Of a stretch of 16,464 bases of DNA, positions 1-6,280 are shown piece by piece. Within the stretch, counting starts at the first letter, position 1; every line of letters starts with the position of its first letter. The notes beneath the pieces are model-generated. The model saw nothing but the letters and a program-made list of their open reading frames with translations, searched no databases and was not told where the DNA came from. The translations under genes were made by a program, and so were the position numbers. This stretch comes from Patescibacteria group bacterium (GTDB taxonomy: Bacteria > Patescibacteriota > Patescibacteriia > Patescibacteriales > GWC2-42-12): the NCBI GenBank assembly GCA_018817545.1, contig JAHITL010000049.1, positions 1-16,464 on the forward strand. Reading direction: 5' to 3'.

Positions 1-203
1 CAGGAGGCGTAATTTATATGGCAAAGGTGCCTTTTAGTCCAACGCCAGTGGATTCTGGTTGTGGTGCTGCTACTAGTACTGATTATGCATATACTCGAGA
101 TGATGACAATGGCACTACTTATACTATTAATTATTGTTTAGGTGCTGCAGTTGGTGAAATACCGAAAGGTCCCAATAAGGCTACTCCAGCAGGTATTAAA
201 TAA
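1..203 (+). CDS. Type IV pilin / pseudopilin-like protein, C-terminal fragment
   Basis: The reading frame is open from the window edge (first full codon at 3) to a TAA at 201-203, so this is the 3' end of a longer gene. The visible residues begin GGVIYMAKVPFSPTP and end in a Cys-containing CLGAAVGEIPKG segment and ATPAGIK. The Y-x-x-K-V-P-x-x-P pattern followed by a Tyr/Thr-rich strand and a YTINYCLG end is what I associate with the C-terminal globular domain of type II secretion/type IV pilin-like proteins in CPR bacteria; this is recall, not a search. Such proteins are processed by a prepilin peptidase and assembled in an envelope pseudopilus. The N-terminal methylation helix lies outside the window. 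An ATG at 18 has AGGAGG upstream (2-7), but those bases are codons of the same frame and the homology-like pattern begins before it, so I treat the ATG as internal. Confidence 0.7.
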   Translation, partial: GGVIYMAKVPFSPTPVDSGCGAATSTDYAYTRDDDNGTTYTINYCLGAAVGEIPKGPNKATPAGIK

Positions 204-210
204 TGAACGA

Positions 211-234
211 TTTTTAAAAGGATCCTTTTAAAAA
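211..234. repeat. Perfect 24-bp palindrome
   Basis: Twelve bases (TTTTTAAAAGGA) are followed directly by their exact reverse complement, starting 8 bases after the pilin-like stop codon. There is no spacer, so a transcript could only fold it with a small loop opened at the centre. It may be a terminator accessory, an operator or a processing site; the sequence does not decide. The true terminator seems to be the next hairpin. Confidence 0.75.
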
Positions 235-250
235 TTTGGTTTATATTATT

Positions 251-292
251 AAACAATCCGATTCCTTAATTATGGATCGGATTGTTTTTTTT
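251..292 (+). terminator. Rho-independent terminator after the pilin-like gene
   Basis: The stem AAACAATCCGAT (251-262) pairs with ATCGGATTGTTT (276-287), with extra inner pairing CC/GG (264-265 with 274-275), and runs into eight T (285-292). It ends the upstream pilin-like transcript and insulates it from the rpsB promoter 25 bases downstream. Confidence 0.85.
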
Positions 293-316
293 ACTGTCAA
301 GATGATTTAATAATAC

Positions 317-345
317 TTGACAAGACTTTTCTTATCCTTAATAAT
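317..345 (+). promoter_or_regulatory. Sigma70-type promoter for rpsB-tsf
   Basis: A consensus -35 box TTGACA (317-322) is followed after exactly 17 bases by AATAAT (340-345), a 5/6 match to TATAAT. It lies after the terminator and about 165 bases before the rpsB start. Transcription would start near 352, leaving a long (~160 nt) untranslated leader that contains the hairpins at 418-494. Confidence 0.7.
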
Positions 346-417
346 TCATATTAAGTGTTAAATATTTTATGTTTTATGTTTTTATGTTTTTTACTAATTT
401 AATTTAATTTAATTAAT

Positions 418-494
418 CTCTCATACTGCTTTAAATATTTTCTTGTCCTGAGTATTCAGGATTATAGCAGTAGAGGATTGCCCATATTGGGTAA
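418..494 (+). promoter_or_regulatory. Structured 5' leader of rpsB (candidate autoregulatory element)
   Basis: Two RNA structures can be read directly. Structure 1 is nested: TACTGCT (424-430) pairs with AGCAGTA (466-472), extended by CTC/GAG (418-420 with 473-475) across a small bulge, and encloses a second hairpin TCCTGA (446-451)/TCAGGA (456-461) with a GTAT loop. Structure 2 is TTGCCC (478-483)/GGGTAA (489-494) with loop ATATT. The last hairpin ends 17 bases before the rpsB ATG. In gammaproteobacteria the rpsB leader (t44 RNA in Rfam) is a known S2-controlled element; that this one does the same is inference from position only. The surroundings (361-417) are plain AT-rich sequence. Confidence 0.5.
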
Positions 495-511
495 TAATAA
501 AGAAAAAAATT

Positions 512-1207
512 ATGAAGATTCCTACGATTGAAGAAATGTTAAAAGCTGGAATGCATTTTGGGCATCACACAGCTAGATGGTATCCTAAGATGAAGCCTTT
601 TATTTTTACTGCTAGAAAAGGCGTACACATTATTGATTTAATGAAGACACAAAAAATGTTAGGCGAAGCTTTGGAGTATCTTAAAAAGTCTGCTAGTGAA
701 GGTAAAACTATTTTATTAGTTGGTACTAAAATTCAAGTTAAAAAAACTTTAAAGAAAGTTGCTGAAGAAGCAGGCGTGTCTTATGTTGCTGAACATTGGT
801 TAGGAGGCTTTTTAACTAATTTTTCTGTTATTCGTAATTTAATAAGAAAATATAAAGATTTGATAGAAAAAAGAGCTACTGGTAAATTAGATAAATATAC
901 TAAAAAAGAACGTTTGGATTTTGATCGTGAAATTGCTAAATTGGAAACCAATGTTGGTGGTTTAGCAAGTTTAACAAATGTACCTGATGTGATTTTTATT
1001 TGGGATATTAAGCATGAAAAAACAGCTTTGACTGAAGCTATAAAAAAGAATATTCCAGTAGTCGCTGTTTGCGATACTAATTCTAACCCAACTGGAGTAA
1101 AATATATTGTTCCTTCTAACGATGATGCCACTAAGGCAGTTAAATTGATAATGGAGCTTATTAAAGAAGCTATTTTAGAAGGAAAGGAATTAGGAATTAG
1201 GGCTTAG
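512..1207 (+). CDS. rpsB: 30S ribosomal protein S2
   Basis: A 231-residue S2 protein, a component of the small subunit near the mRNA exit region and S1 site. S2-typical segments are visible: the N-terminal AGMHFGHHTARWYPKMKPF (12-30), RKGVHIIDL (35-43), the LVGTK loop (69-73), HWLGGFLTNF (95-104, where WLGGxLTN is diagnostic), the coiled-coil insertion around 110-148, and PSNDDA (201-206, usually PGNDDA). Length is at the short end of the family, without a C-terminal extension. The start is the first ATG in frame; there is no Shine-Dalgarno sequence (AAAGAAAAAAATT precedes it). It is followed 39 bases later by tsf, the usual rpsB-tsf operon. The last codons (KELGIRA) and the TAG stop lie inside a GGAATTAG repeat, so the C-terminus appears shaped by that repeat. 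Confidence 0.97.
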   Translation: MKIPTIEEMLKAGMHFGHHTARWYPKMKPFIFTARKGVHIIDLMKTQKMLGEALEYLKKSASEGKTILLVGTKIQVKKTLKKVAEEAGVSYVAEHWLGGFLTNFSVIRNLIRKYKDLIEKRATGKLDKYTKKERLDFDREIAKLETNVGGLASLTNVPDVIFIWDIKHEKTALTEAIKKNIPVVAVCDTNSNPTGVKYIVPSNDDATKAVKLIMELIKEAILEGKELGIRA

Positions 1208-1216
1208 GAATTAGGG
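1186..1216 (+). repeat. GGAATTAG-type repeat spanning the rpsB stop codon
   Basis: Three copies of GGAATTAG are visible (two adjacent, then one after GGCTTA), covering the last codons of rpsB, its TAG stop and the start of the rpsB-tsf spacer. A degenerate version occurs inside ileS (8695-8726), so this is a dispersed family rather than a local accident. It is followed by a second small duplication, ACTTTAAATTATA/ACTTTAAATTATT, before tsf. Confidence 0.7.
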
Positions 1217-1246
1217 ACTTTAAATTATAAACTTTAAATTATTTTT

Positions 1247-2044
1247 ATGGAAAAATTAAAAAGTTTACGTGAAAAAACAGGGGCAGGCATGGTTGATTGT
1301 AAAAATGCTTTAACAGAGGCTGGTGGTGATATTGATAAAGCTGTTGATATTTTAAGAAAAAAAGGAATTGCTAAAGCTAATAAAAGAGGTGATAGAGAAA
1401 CTAGTGAAGGCATTATTAAAATAGCAGTTGATGAACAATCTAAAAATGGATATATAATGGAAATTAATGCTGAAACTGATTTTGTTGTTTTAAGTGAGAA
1501 ATTTCAAGAATTTGCTAATAAAGTTTTAAAATTAATAATAGATAAAAAACCTCAAGAAAAAGAACAATTAATGTCTTTATCTCTTGACAATTTAACTATT
1601 CAAGAAACTATTGATAATTTGAGTGGAGTAATTGGTGAAAAATTAGATATAAAAAGATTTTCTATTTTGTCTTCTAATGGCACAGTGGCAGGATATACGC
1701 ATTTAGGTGGAAAAATCGGAGTTTTGGTTGCTGTAGATAAAATTATAGATAAGGAATTGTTAGTTGATTTAGCTATGCAGATTGCGGCAACAGATCCTAG
1801 ATATATAACATCTGATCAAGTGCCTACTGATGAATTAGACAAAGAAAGAGAAATTTATACTGAGCAATTAAAAAAAGAAGGAAAGCCAGAAAGTATAATT
1901 GCTAAAATTCTTGAAGGCAAAATAAATAAATATTATGGAGAAGTTTGTTTAGTTGATCAGGAATATATAAAAGATGATAGTAAAAAAATAAAAGATCTTT
2001 TAGGTGATGTAAAAATTGAGAGTTTTGTTAGGTATTCGTTGTAA
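1247..2044 (+). CDS. tsf: Translation elongation factor Ts
   Basis: A 265-residue EF-Ts, the nucleotide exchange factor that recycles EF-Tu from GDP to GTP in the cytoplasm. The N-terminal UBA-like module is clear: LREKTGAGMVDCKNALTEAGGDIDKAVDILRKKG (7-40). The core contact motif NAETDFV (74-80; TDFV is the signature that reaches EF-Tu) follows. A GYTHLGGKIGVLVA segment marks the second core subdomain, and the protein ends with the usual DVKIESFVRYSL. Length is near typical, perhaps slightly compact. The start is the only plausible ATG and has no Shine-Dalgarno sequence. It is co-directional with rpsB and probably in the same transcript; the repeat block at 2061-2240 follows the stop. Confidence 0.97.
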   Translation: MEKLKSLREKTGAGMVDCKNALTEAGGDIDKAVDILRKKGIAKANKRGDRETSEGIIKIAVDEQSKNGYIMEINAETDFVVLSEKFQEFANKVLKLIIDKKPQEKEQLMSLSLDNLTIQETIDNLSGVIGEKLDIKRFSILSSNGTVAGYTHLGGKIGVLVAVDKIIDKELLVDLAMQIAATDPRYITSDQVPTDELDKEREIYTEQLKKEGKPESIIAKILEGKINKYYGEVCLVDQEYIKDDSKKIKDLLGDVKIESFVRYSL

Positions 2045-2060
2045 ATAACGCGAAATTAAT

Positions 2061-2240
2061 AATGCGAAACTACGAAAGAAATGCGAAACTACGAAAATGC
2101 GAAAATAATGCGAAAATGTGAAAAAAAACTTTTTTTGTAGTTTCGCATTTTCGTAGTTTCGTATTAATTTTTTTCGCATTATTAATTTTTTTTCGTAGTT
2201 TCGCATTTTCGTAGTTTCGTATTAATTTTTTTCGCATTAT
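2061..2240. repeat. Direct and inverted repeat block between tsf and the PSP1 gene
   Basis: The whole 200-base spacer is built from TTTCGCATT/AATGCGAAA words. A 46-bp segment beginning GTAGTTTCGCATTTTCG occurs twice without mismatch (2137-2182 and 2195-2240; period 58). A perfect 21-bp inverted repeat (left arm 2084-2104, beginning CGAAACTACGAAAATG; right arm 2141-2161, with a second right copy at 2199-2219) could fold the transcript into a long hairpin whose tip contains A8-C-T7 (2121-2136). Further GCGAAA words fill 2050-2120. The last copy ends 4 bases before the PSP1 start codon. It may end or attenuate tsf transcription; no open frame or transposase is present. Confidence 0.9.
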
Positions 2241-2244
2241 CTAT

Positions 2245-3054
2245 ATGAAAATAGTTCAAGTACAATTTGCGCCGTGGGATAAGGTATATGATTTTGATCA
2301 AGTTGGATTTAATTTAGTAATTGGCAATAAAGTTATTGTTAAAACTGAAATGGGCGTTGAATTAGGAAAAGTAGTCGGCTTTAAAGATGATAATAAAACT
2401 AATGTAGATAAAAATTTAGAAATAAAGCTTGTTAATAGAAAGGCTACTGACACTGATTTAGAAAAAATACCTGATGAAAAACAGAAAAATGAAGATCTTA
2501 AATATTGTAAAAAAATTACATTAAAATATGGATTGCCGATGAAGTTGATTGATATTCATTATTCTTTTGATGGTTCTAGACTTACAGTTGCTTTTGTTGC
2601 TGATAGTCGCGTGGATTTTCGTGAATTAGTTAAAGAATTAACTCGTCATTTTAATCGTACTATTAGATTGCAACAAATTGGTATTAGAGATGAAGCAAAA
2701 ATTATTGGTGATTTTGGGCATTGTGGTAGACAATTGTGTTGTAGAAAGTTTTTGAATGAAATTACTTCTGTAACTTCTGAAATGGCTGACATACAGCAAT
2801 GTGCTCATCGAGGTTCAGAGAGAATTTCTGGTATATGTGGTAGATTAATGTGTTGTTTAGCTTATGAAGCAGAGGGTTATAAAAAACTTTGTAATTGCTT
2901 ACCCCAGATAGATAGTGAAGTAAAAATTGGTAATAAAAAAGGGCGAGTTGTCAGACATTATGTATTAAAACAGACAGTTGGAGTTTTGTTGGAAGGTAAT
3001 AAAGGAGAAGGCGGCGGTATGGTTGAAATAGAAGCGGGGAAGTTAAAAACCTAA
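2245..3054 (+). CDS. ricT: PSP1-domain protein, RicT (YaaT) family
   Basis: A 269-residue soluble protein of the PSP1/RicT family. Visible hallmarks: GLPMKLIDIHYSFDGSRLTVAFVADSRVDFRELVKEL (96-132), QIGIRDEAKIIGDFGHCGRQLCC (144-166) and ISGICGRLMCCLAYE (194-208). The Cys set (C160, C165, C166, C198, C203, C204) matches the conserved cysteines of RicT, which in Bacillus subtilis joins RicA and RicF in an Fe-S Y-complex acting with RNase Y in mRNA maturation. Extra Cys at 186, 216 and 218 are also present. Normal family length. Its partners are not in the window, so the RNA-processing role is extrapolated. There is no Shine-Dalgarno site; the start abuts the repeat block. It converges with murB, the two 3' ends overlapping by 12 bp. 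Confidence 0.9.
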   Translation: MKIVQVQFAPWDKVYDFDQVGFNLVIGNKVIVKTEMGVELGKVVGFKDDNKTNVDKNLEIKLVNRKATDTDLEKIPDEKQKNEDLKYCKKITLKYGLPMKLIDIHYSFDGSRLTVAFVADSRVDFRELVKELTRHFNRTIRLQQIGIRDEAKIIGDFGHCGRQLCCRKFLNEITSVTSEMADIQQCAHRGSERISGICGRLMCCLAYEAEGYKKLCNCLPQIDSEVKIGNKKGRVVRHYVLKQTVGVLLEGNKGEGGGMVEIEAGKLKT

Positions 3055-3975
3055 ATAACGAATTTCTTCTTCAAGATTAATATTATATTTTGTTTTTGCT
3101 TCTTGTTTAATAAAATTAATTAAATTAATTACATCTTTGGCTTTAGCTTGGTTTATATTTAAAATAAATCCAGCATGTTTTTCACTAATTTTAGCGCCTC
3201 CTATTTGTTTGTTTTTTAATCCTAATTTATCAATAATCCAACTTGCTGCTATTTTATTGTCTCTAATTATATTATTTTTTTCAGCCTGAAAAGCTAAGTC
3301 TGGATTAACTGATTTAACATAATCTAAAGTTAGATTTTTAAAAGTGCTACCAGCGCTATAACCCTTTGGTTGTGTAGTATTTCTATAATCAAGATATTTA
3401 TTTATTAATTTTTTTATTGTTATTTGACTTCCTTTTTTTAAAATTAATTTTACTTTAACAATAATTAAATTATTTGTTTGTTTAAAAATAGAATCACGAT
3501 AATCAAAATAACACTGTTTATTTGAAAGAGTTAAAAATTTATTTTCTTTAATATTATAAACAGTTACATTTTTTACAATTTTTGCTATATCATTATTAAA
3601 AGCGCCTATGTTTCCATAAACTCCTCCGCCAATTGTTCCTGGAATGCCAATTATCCATTCTAGTCCTGTTAAATTGTGTTTAATTGTCGTTGTAAGTATT
3701 TGCGTTAAACTAAGTCCAGCGTCACAGTCGAGCTCATTGTTATTAATAGATAAATTAGTGTATGATAATTTAATTACTAAACCATTTATATTTTTATCGT
3801 TAATTAAAACATTGCTTCCTCCTGAAAAAAAAATAATTTTTTCCTTTTTTTCCTTTGCCCAATTAATAATATCTTTTAATTCTTCAATGTTTTTTGTTTC
3901 TATAAAAAATTTAGCTTTGCCTCCAATTTTTAAAGTAGTCATTGGAGCTAATGTTTTATTTTTCTCTATTTTCAT
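3043..3975 (-). CDS. murB: UDP-N-acetylenolpyruvoylglucosamine reductase
   Basis: A 310-residue FAD enzyme that reduces UDP-GlcNAc-enolpyruvate to UDP-MurNAc with NADPH, the second committed step of peptidoglycan precursor synthesis (cytoplasm). The N-terminal TTLKIGGKA (13-21), the FAD-binding SGGSNVLI (51-58) and GIPGTIGGGVYGNIGAF (110-126), YRDS (159-162), SAGSTFKN (207-214; the Ser of the GS-x-FKN motif is the expected proton donor) and the C-terminal Glu run EEE (302-304) are all present, so the enzyme looks active. The form is type II (GS-x-FKN). About 20 residues (215-240) separate SAGSTFKN from the substrate-binding helix ASWIIDKLGL, longer than in classical type IIb enzymes. It starts 10 bases after the mreC stop, so it is very likely co-transcribed with mreC. 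A short alternative frame on the opposite strand is a shadow. Confidence 0.95.
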   Translation of the reverse strand: MKIEKNKTLAPMTTLKIGGKAKFFIETKNIEELKDIINWAKEKKEKIIFFSGGSNVLINDKNINGLVIKLSYTNLSINNNELDCDAGLSLTQILTTTIKHNLTGLEWIIGIPGTIGGGVYGNIGAFNNDIAKIVKNVTVYNIKENKFLTLSNKQCYFDYRDSIFKQTNNLIIVKVKLILKKGSQITIKKLINKYLDYRNTTQPKGYSAGSTFKNLTLDYVKSVNPDLAFQAEKNNIIRDNKIAASWIIDKLGLKNKQIGGAKISEKHAGFILNINQAKAKDVINLINFIKQEAKTKYNINLEEEIRYLGF

Positions 3976-3985
3976 AAAAAAGGAA

Positions 3986-4825
3986 TTAATTCTTATTTCC
4001 TGTTAAAACTGAAACAATTGTTAAGTCATCGAAGTTAATTAATGGTTCGATAGTTGCGTTTTGCCATAATTCGTTATTGTCTTGCACTACTTTTGCTATT
4101 TTGCCTATAACTAAGCCTTGTGGGATATTTTGTTCTAATCCAGATGTGATAACTATATCATCTTTATTAATTTTTTCTATTTGTGAAATAAATTCCATTT
4201 TTATTGTTAATTCTAATTCGCCATGAATAATTCCACTTGTTTTTGTTTGACCTAATATAGAGCCAGCTAATTTACAATTTTGGTTATTAAGTAAGCAAAT
4301 TTCTGCTGAATTATTTTTTGTCGCAATAACCTTGCCAATAATTAATCCTTGGTTTTCGAGGCCATAAATATTAGGACTGATAACAGGAAATCCTGGCGAT
4401 AATCCGTCAGCTGATCCTTTATTGATAATAATTGTTTGATTTCCCTTGGCTAAATCAGCTGATTCGCCACGAGAAATTATATTTGCTATTTTATAATTAT
4501 ATTGATTTTTAGTAAAAAATTTTAAATTTTGGCGTAAAATTTGATTTTCTTCTTCTAAAATTTTTAATTTTACATTTTCTATAATAAGTTTATTTGATTG
4601 ATCTTCTAATTGTTTTATTTTGTCTGTTAAAATTTGTTTATTTGTTTGTTCATTGTATGTTGAACGTAAATTAGAGCTTAAAGAATAGAGATTTTTTGAT
4701 ACAGGATTAAGCCAATAGCTAATATATGATTCTATTGGAGATAAAATCTTCAAAAAATGAAAAAAAATAAGTAGTCCAGCTACTATTATAAAAATAATAT
4801 ATTTTTTAAAACTAAATTTCAGCAT
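3986..4825 (-). CDS. mreC: Rod shape-determining protein MreC
   Basis: A 279-residue bitopic protein of the elongasome that links cytoplasmic MreB to the periplasmic wall-synthesis enzymes. Order of parts: short cytoplasmic N-terminus, one membrane segment (about 8-24, YIIFIIVAGLLIFFHFL), a coiled coil (about 62-103, rich in Lys/Glu/Leu/Gln) and two beta domains with the MreC-typical TIIINKGSADGLSPGFPVI (131-149), GLIIGKVI (160-167) and DIVITSGLEQNIPQGLVIGKI (223-243). Length is normal. It lies downstream of mreB on the minus strand, but 192 bases of repeat-bearing spacer separate them. The gene after it is murB rather than mreD, and no mreD or penicillin-binding protein gene follows here. 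No Shine-Dalgarno site at the ATG. Confidence 0.95.
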   Translation of the reverse strand: MLKFSFKKYIIFIIVAGLLIFFHFLKILSPIESYISYWLNPVSKNLYSLSSNLRSTYNEQTNKQILTDKIKQLEDQSNKLIIENVKLKILEEENQILRQNLKFFTKNQYNYKIANIISRGESADLAKGNQTIIINKGSADGLSPGFPVISPNIYGLENQGLIIGKVIATKNNSAEICLLNNQNCKLAGSILGQTKTSGIIHGELELTIKMEFISQIEKINKDDIVITSGLEQNIPQGLVIGKIAKVVQDNNELWQNATIEPLINFDDLTIVSVLTGNKN

Positions 4826-4954
4826 ATATAAAAAAATTTTTAATTTTATAATTTTTAATTTTTTCCCGCATATTGCGGGATAATATCCAAATATTTATTT
4901 ATTTTTATAATTTAATTGTTTTTTTGAAATTTATATTAAAAATTTAAATATTAG

Positions 4955-5000
4955 AATATTATTTAAAAATTACCTGTCCCGCTTTTGCGGTGAAAAATTA
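4955..5000. repeat. 46-bp dispersed repeat with small GC hairpin, copy 1
   Basis: This 46-bp segment, centred on TTACCTGTCCCGCTTTTGCG, is identical base for base to 15032-15077, ten kilobases away. It carries a 4-bp stem CCGC-TTTT-GCGG in otherwise AT-only surroundings. Both copies are followed by AT words of the AATTAAAAATTTT type. The rest of the mreB-mreC spacer (4826-5017) is AT-rich and holds another small palindrome, CCCGCA-TAT-TGCGGG at 4865-4879. There is no open frame; it is probably a mobile or recombining intergenic repeat. Confidence 0.85.
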
Positions 5001-5017
5001 TAAAATTAAAAATTTTG

Positions 5018-6061
5018 TTAATATTTTTCATTATCAGGTGATAGAATTTTTTTAAGTAACTCTTGATCAGTTAATAGAATTCCTGTTCCTCTGGCTACGC
5101 AAGTAAGAGGATCGTCAGCAATTCTTACTGGGATTTTGGTTGCTTGAGCGATTTCTTTATCTAAATTACGTAGAAGTGCTCCTCCGCCTGTTAAAACAAT
5201 TCCATGTTCATAAATATCAGCTACTAATTCAGGAGGAGTAGTTTCTAGGGTAATTTTTATATTTTCAATTATTTGATTAGTTATTTTAGACATTGCTTCT
5301 CTGATGTGAGTGTCTGTTATTATTACTTCTTTTGGTAAGCCATTGATTAAATCTCTGCCACGAAGCGCCATTGTTAAAGTTTCTTTTAGTGGAGCAACTG
5401 AGCCAATTCTTATTTTTACATTTTCTGCTACTTGTTCGCCAATTAAGATATTAAATTCTTCACGGACATATTGGATAATGTCATTATCAAGAGCATTGCC
5501 TGCTAGTCGTAAAGTTTTCCATGTGACTACTCCGCCTAATGAAATAACTGCGATCTCTGTTGTGCCACCGCCGATATCAACAATCATAGTGGCAGTAGGA
5601 TTAGTTACTTCAAAACGAGTGCCTACAGCAGCTGCCATAGATTGTTCAATGAGAAAAACTTCGCGAGCGCCAGCAGATTTAGCAGCATCTTCAACTGCTT
5701 TTTTTTCTACTTCAGTAATATCTAATGGAATTCCAATAACTACTCGTGGGCGAGGAATTAAAGTAAAATATTCTGAATGAACTTTATCAATAAAATATTT
5801 AAGCATTTTTTCGGTTACTTCAAAATCAGAAATTACCCCGTCAACTAAGGGCTTAATGACTTGTATGTGACTTGGAGTTTTGCCTAGCATTTTTTTAGCT
5901 TCAGTGCCTACAGCTAAAATTTCATCAGTTCTCATATTTATTGCTACTACTGATGGTTCATTGATAATAATGCCCTTTTCTGGTGTATAAACTAACGTAT
6001 TAGTTGTGCCTAAGTCTATTCCAAGATCTTTGCTAAATTTTCCAAAAAATTTATTAAACAT
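5018..6061 (-). CDS. mreB: Rod shape-determining protein MreB (bacterial actin)
   Basis: A 347-residue actin-fold ATPase that forms membrane-associated filaments directing lateral wall synthesis. Actin-fold signatures: phosphate-1 GIDLGTTNT (14-22), phosphate-2 VDIGGGTTEIAVISLGG (161-177) and adenosine loop GIVLTGGGALL (287-297). The N-terminal MFNKFFGKFSKDLG resembles the membrane-binding amphipathic stretch of other MreBs. Length is typical. The usual IEEPMAAA segment reads IEQSMAAAVG (138-147), putting Gln at residue 140 where most MreBs have the active-site Glu. It is first in the minus-strand cluster, divergent from ileS across a 219-base regulatory spacer. An opposite-strand frame at 5310-5780 is a shadow. 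The start choice is supported by the conserved N-terminus; there is no Shine-Dalgarno site (only T/A precedes the ATG). Confidence 0.97.
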   Translation of the reverse strand: MFNKFFGKFSKDLGIDLGTTNTLVYTPEKGIIINEPSVVAINMRTDEILAVGTEAKKMLGKTPSHIQVIKPLVDGVISDFEVTEKMLKYFIDKVHSEYFTLIPRPRVVIGIPLDITEVEKKAVEDAAKSAGAREVFLIEQSMAAAVGTRFEVTNPTATMIVDIGGGTTEIAVISLGGVVTWKTLRLAGNALDNDIIQYVREEFNILIGEQVAENVKIRIGSVAPLKETLTMALRGRDLINGLPKEVIITDTHIREAMSKITNQIIENIKITLETTPPELVADIYEHGIVLTGGGALLRNLDKEIAQATKIPVRIADDPLTCVARGTGILLTDQELLKKILSPDNEKY

Positions 6062-6101
6062 AAAAAAATCTATAAAGTTAAAAGTCTTTAAGGACTTCTT
6101 T

Positions 6102-6131
6102 AGCTTACCTTTAAAATTGGTTTTCTGTCAA
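6102..6131 (-). promoter_or_regulatory. Candidate mreB promoter
   Basis: On the minus strand a perfect -35 TTGACA (complement of 6126-6131) is followed, 18 bases on, by TAAGCT (complement of 6102-6107), a weak -10. It points at mreB, about 40 bases upstream of the start codon. The -35 is convincing; the -10 is not. Confidence 0.35.
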
Positions 6132-6173
6132 AAAAATGTATTAGTTGTTGTCGCGACACAATCATATAGATTT

Positions 6174-6202
6174 TTGACATCTTTTTTAATTAAAGCTAGT
6201 AT
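6174..6202 (+). promoter_or_regulatory. Candidate ileS promoter
   Basis: A perfect TTGACA (6174-6179) is followed after 17 bases by TAGTAT (6197-6202), or after 20 bases by TATAAA (6200-6205). Either gives a transcript start near 6210 and a leader of about 70 bases. The leader contains two copies of ATAATGTAATTAG (6205-6217 and 6255-6267). I see no T-box: no specifier/antiterminator layout fits in so short a leader. Confidence 0.5.
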
Positions 6203-6280
6203 AAATAATGTAATTAGGGGTTTGTCGCCGAATATGGTATCTGACGATATATCCATAATGTAATTAGTAATTTTTTTATT

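Noticed and set aside
18..203. A complete 61-residue gene starting at ATG 18 with AGGAGG upstream
   Set aside because: The frame is open to the window edge and the pilin-like pattern (GGVIY before MAKVP) begins upstream, so AGGAGG is coding sequence and the ATG is internal.
2000..2206. Minus-strand 68-residue frame at the end of tsf
   Set aside because: It is translated repeat sequence (low complexity) overlapping tsf.
2061..2240. CRISPR array between tsf and the PSP1 gene
   Set aside because: The copies are imperfectly spaced, share the same spacer words and are partly inverted; there are no unique spacers and no cas genes.
5310..5780. 156-residue frame opposite mreB
   Set aside because: A shadow of a highly conserved gene; composition is that of an antisense frame.
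6205..6280. T-box riboswitch before ileS
   Set aside because: The leader is only about 70 bases and shows no specifier loop, T-box consensus or terminator.
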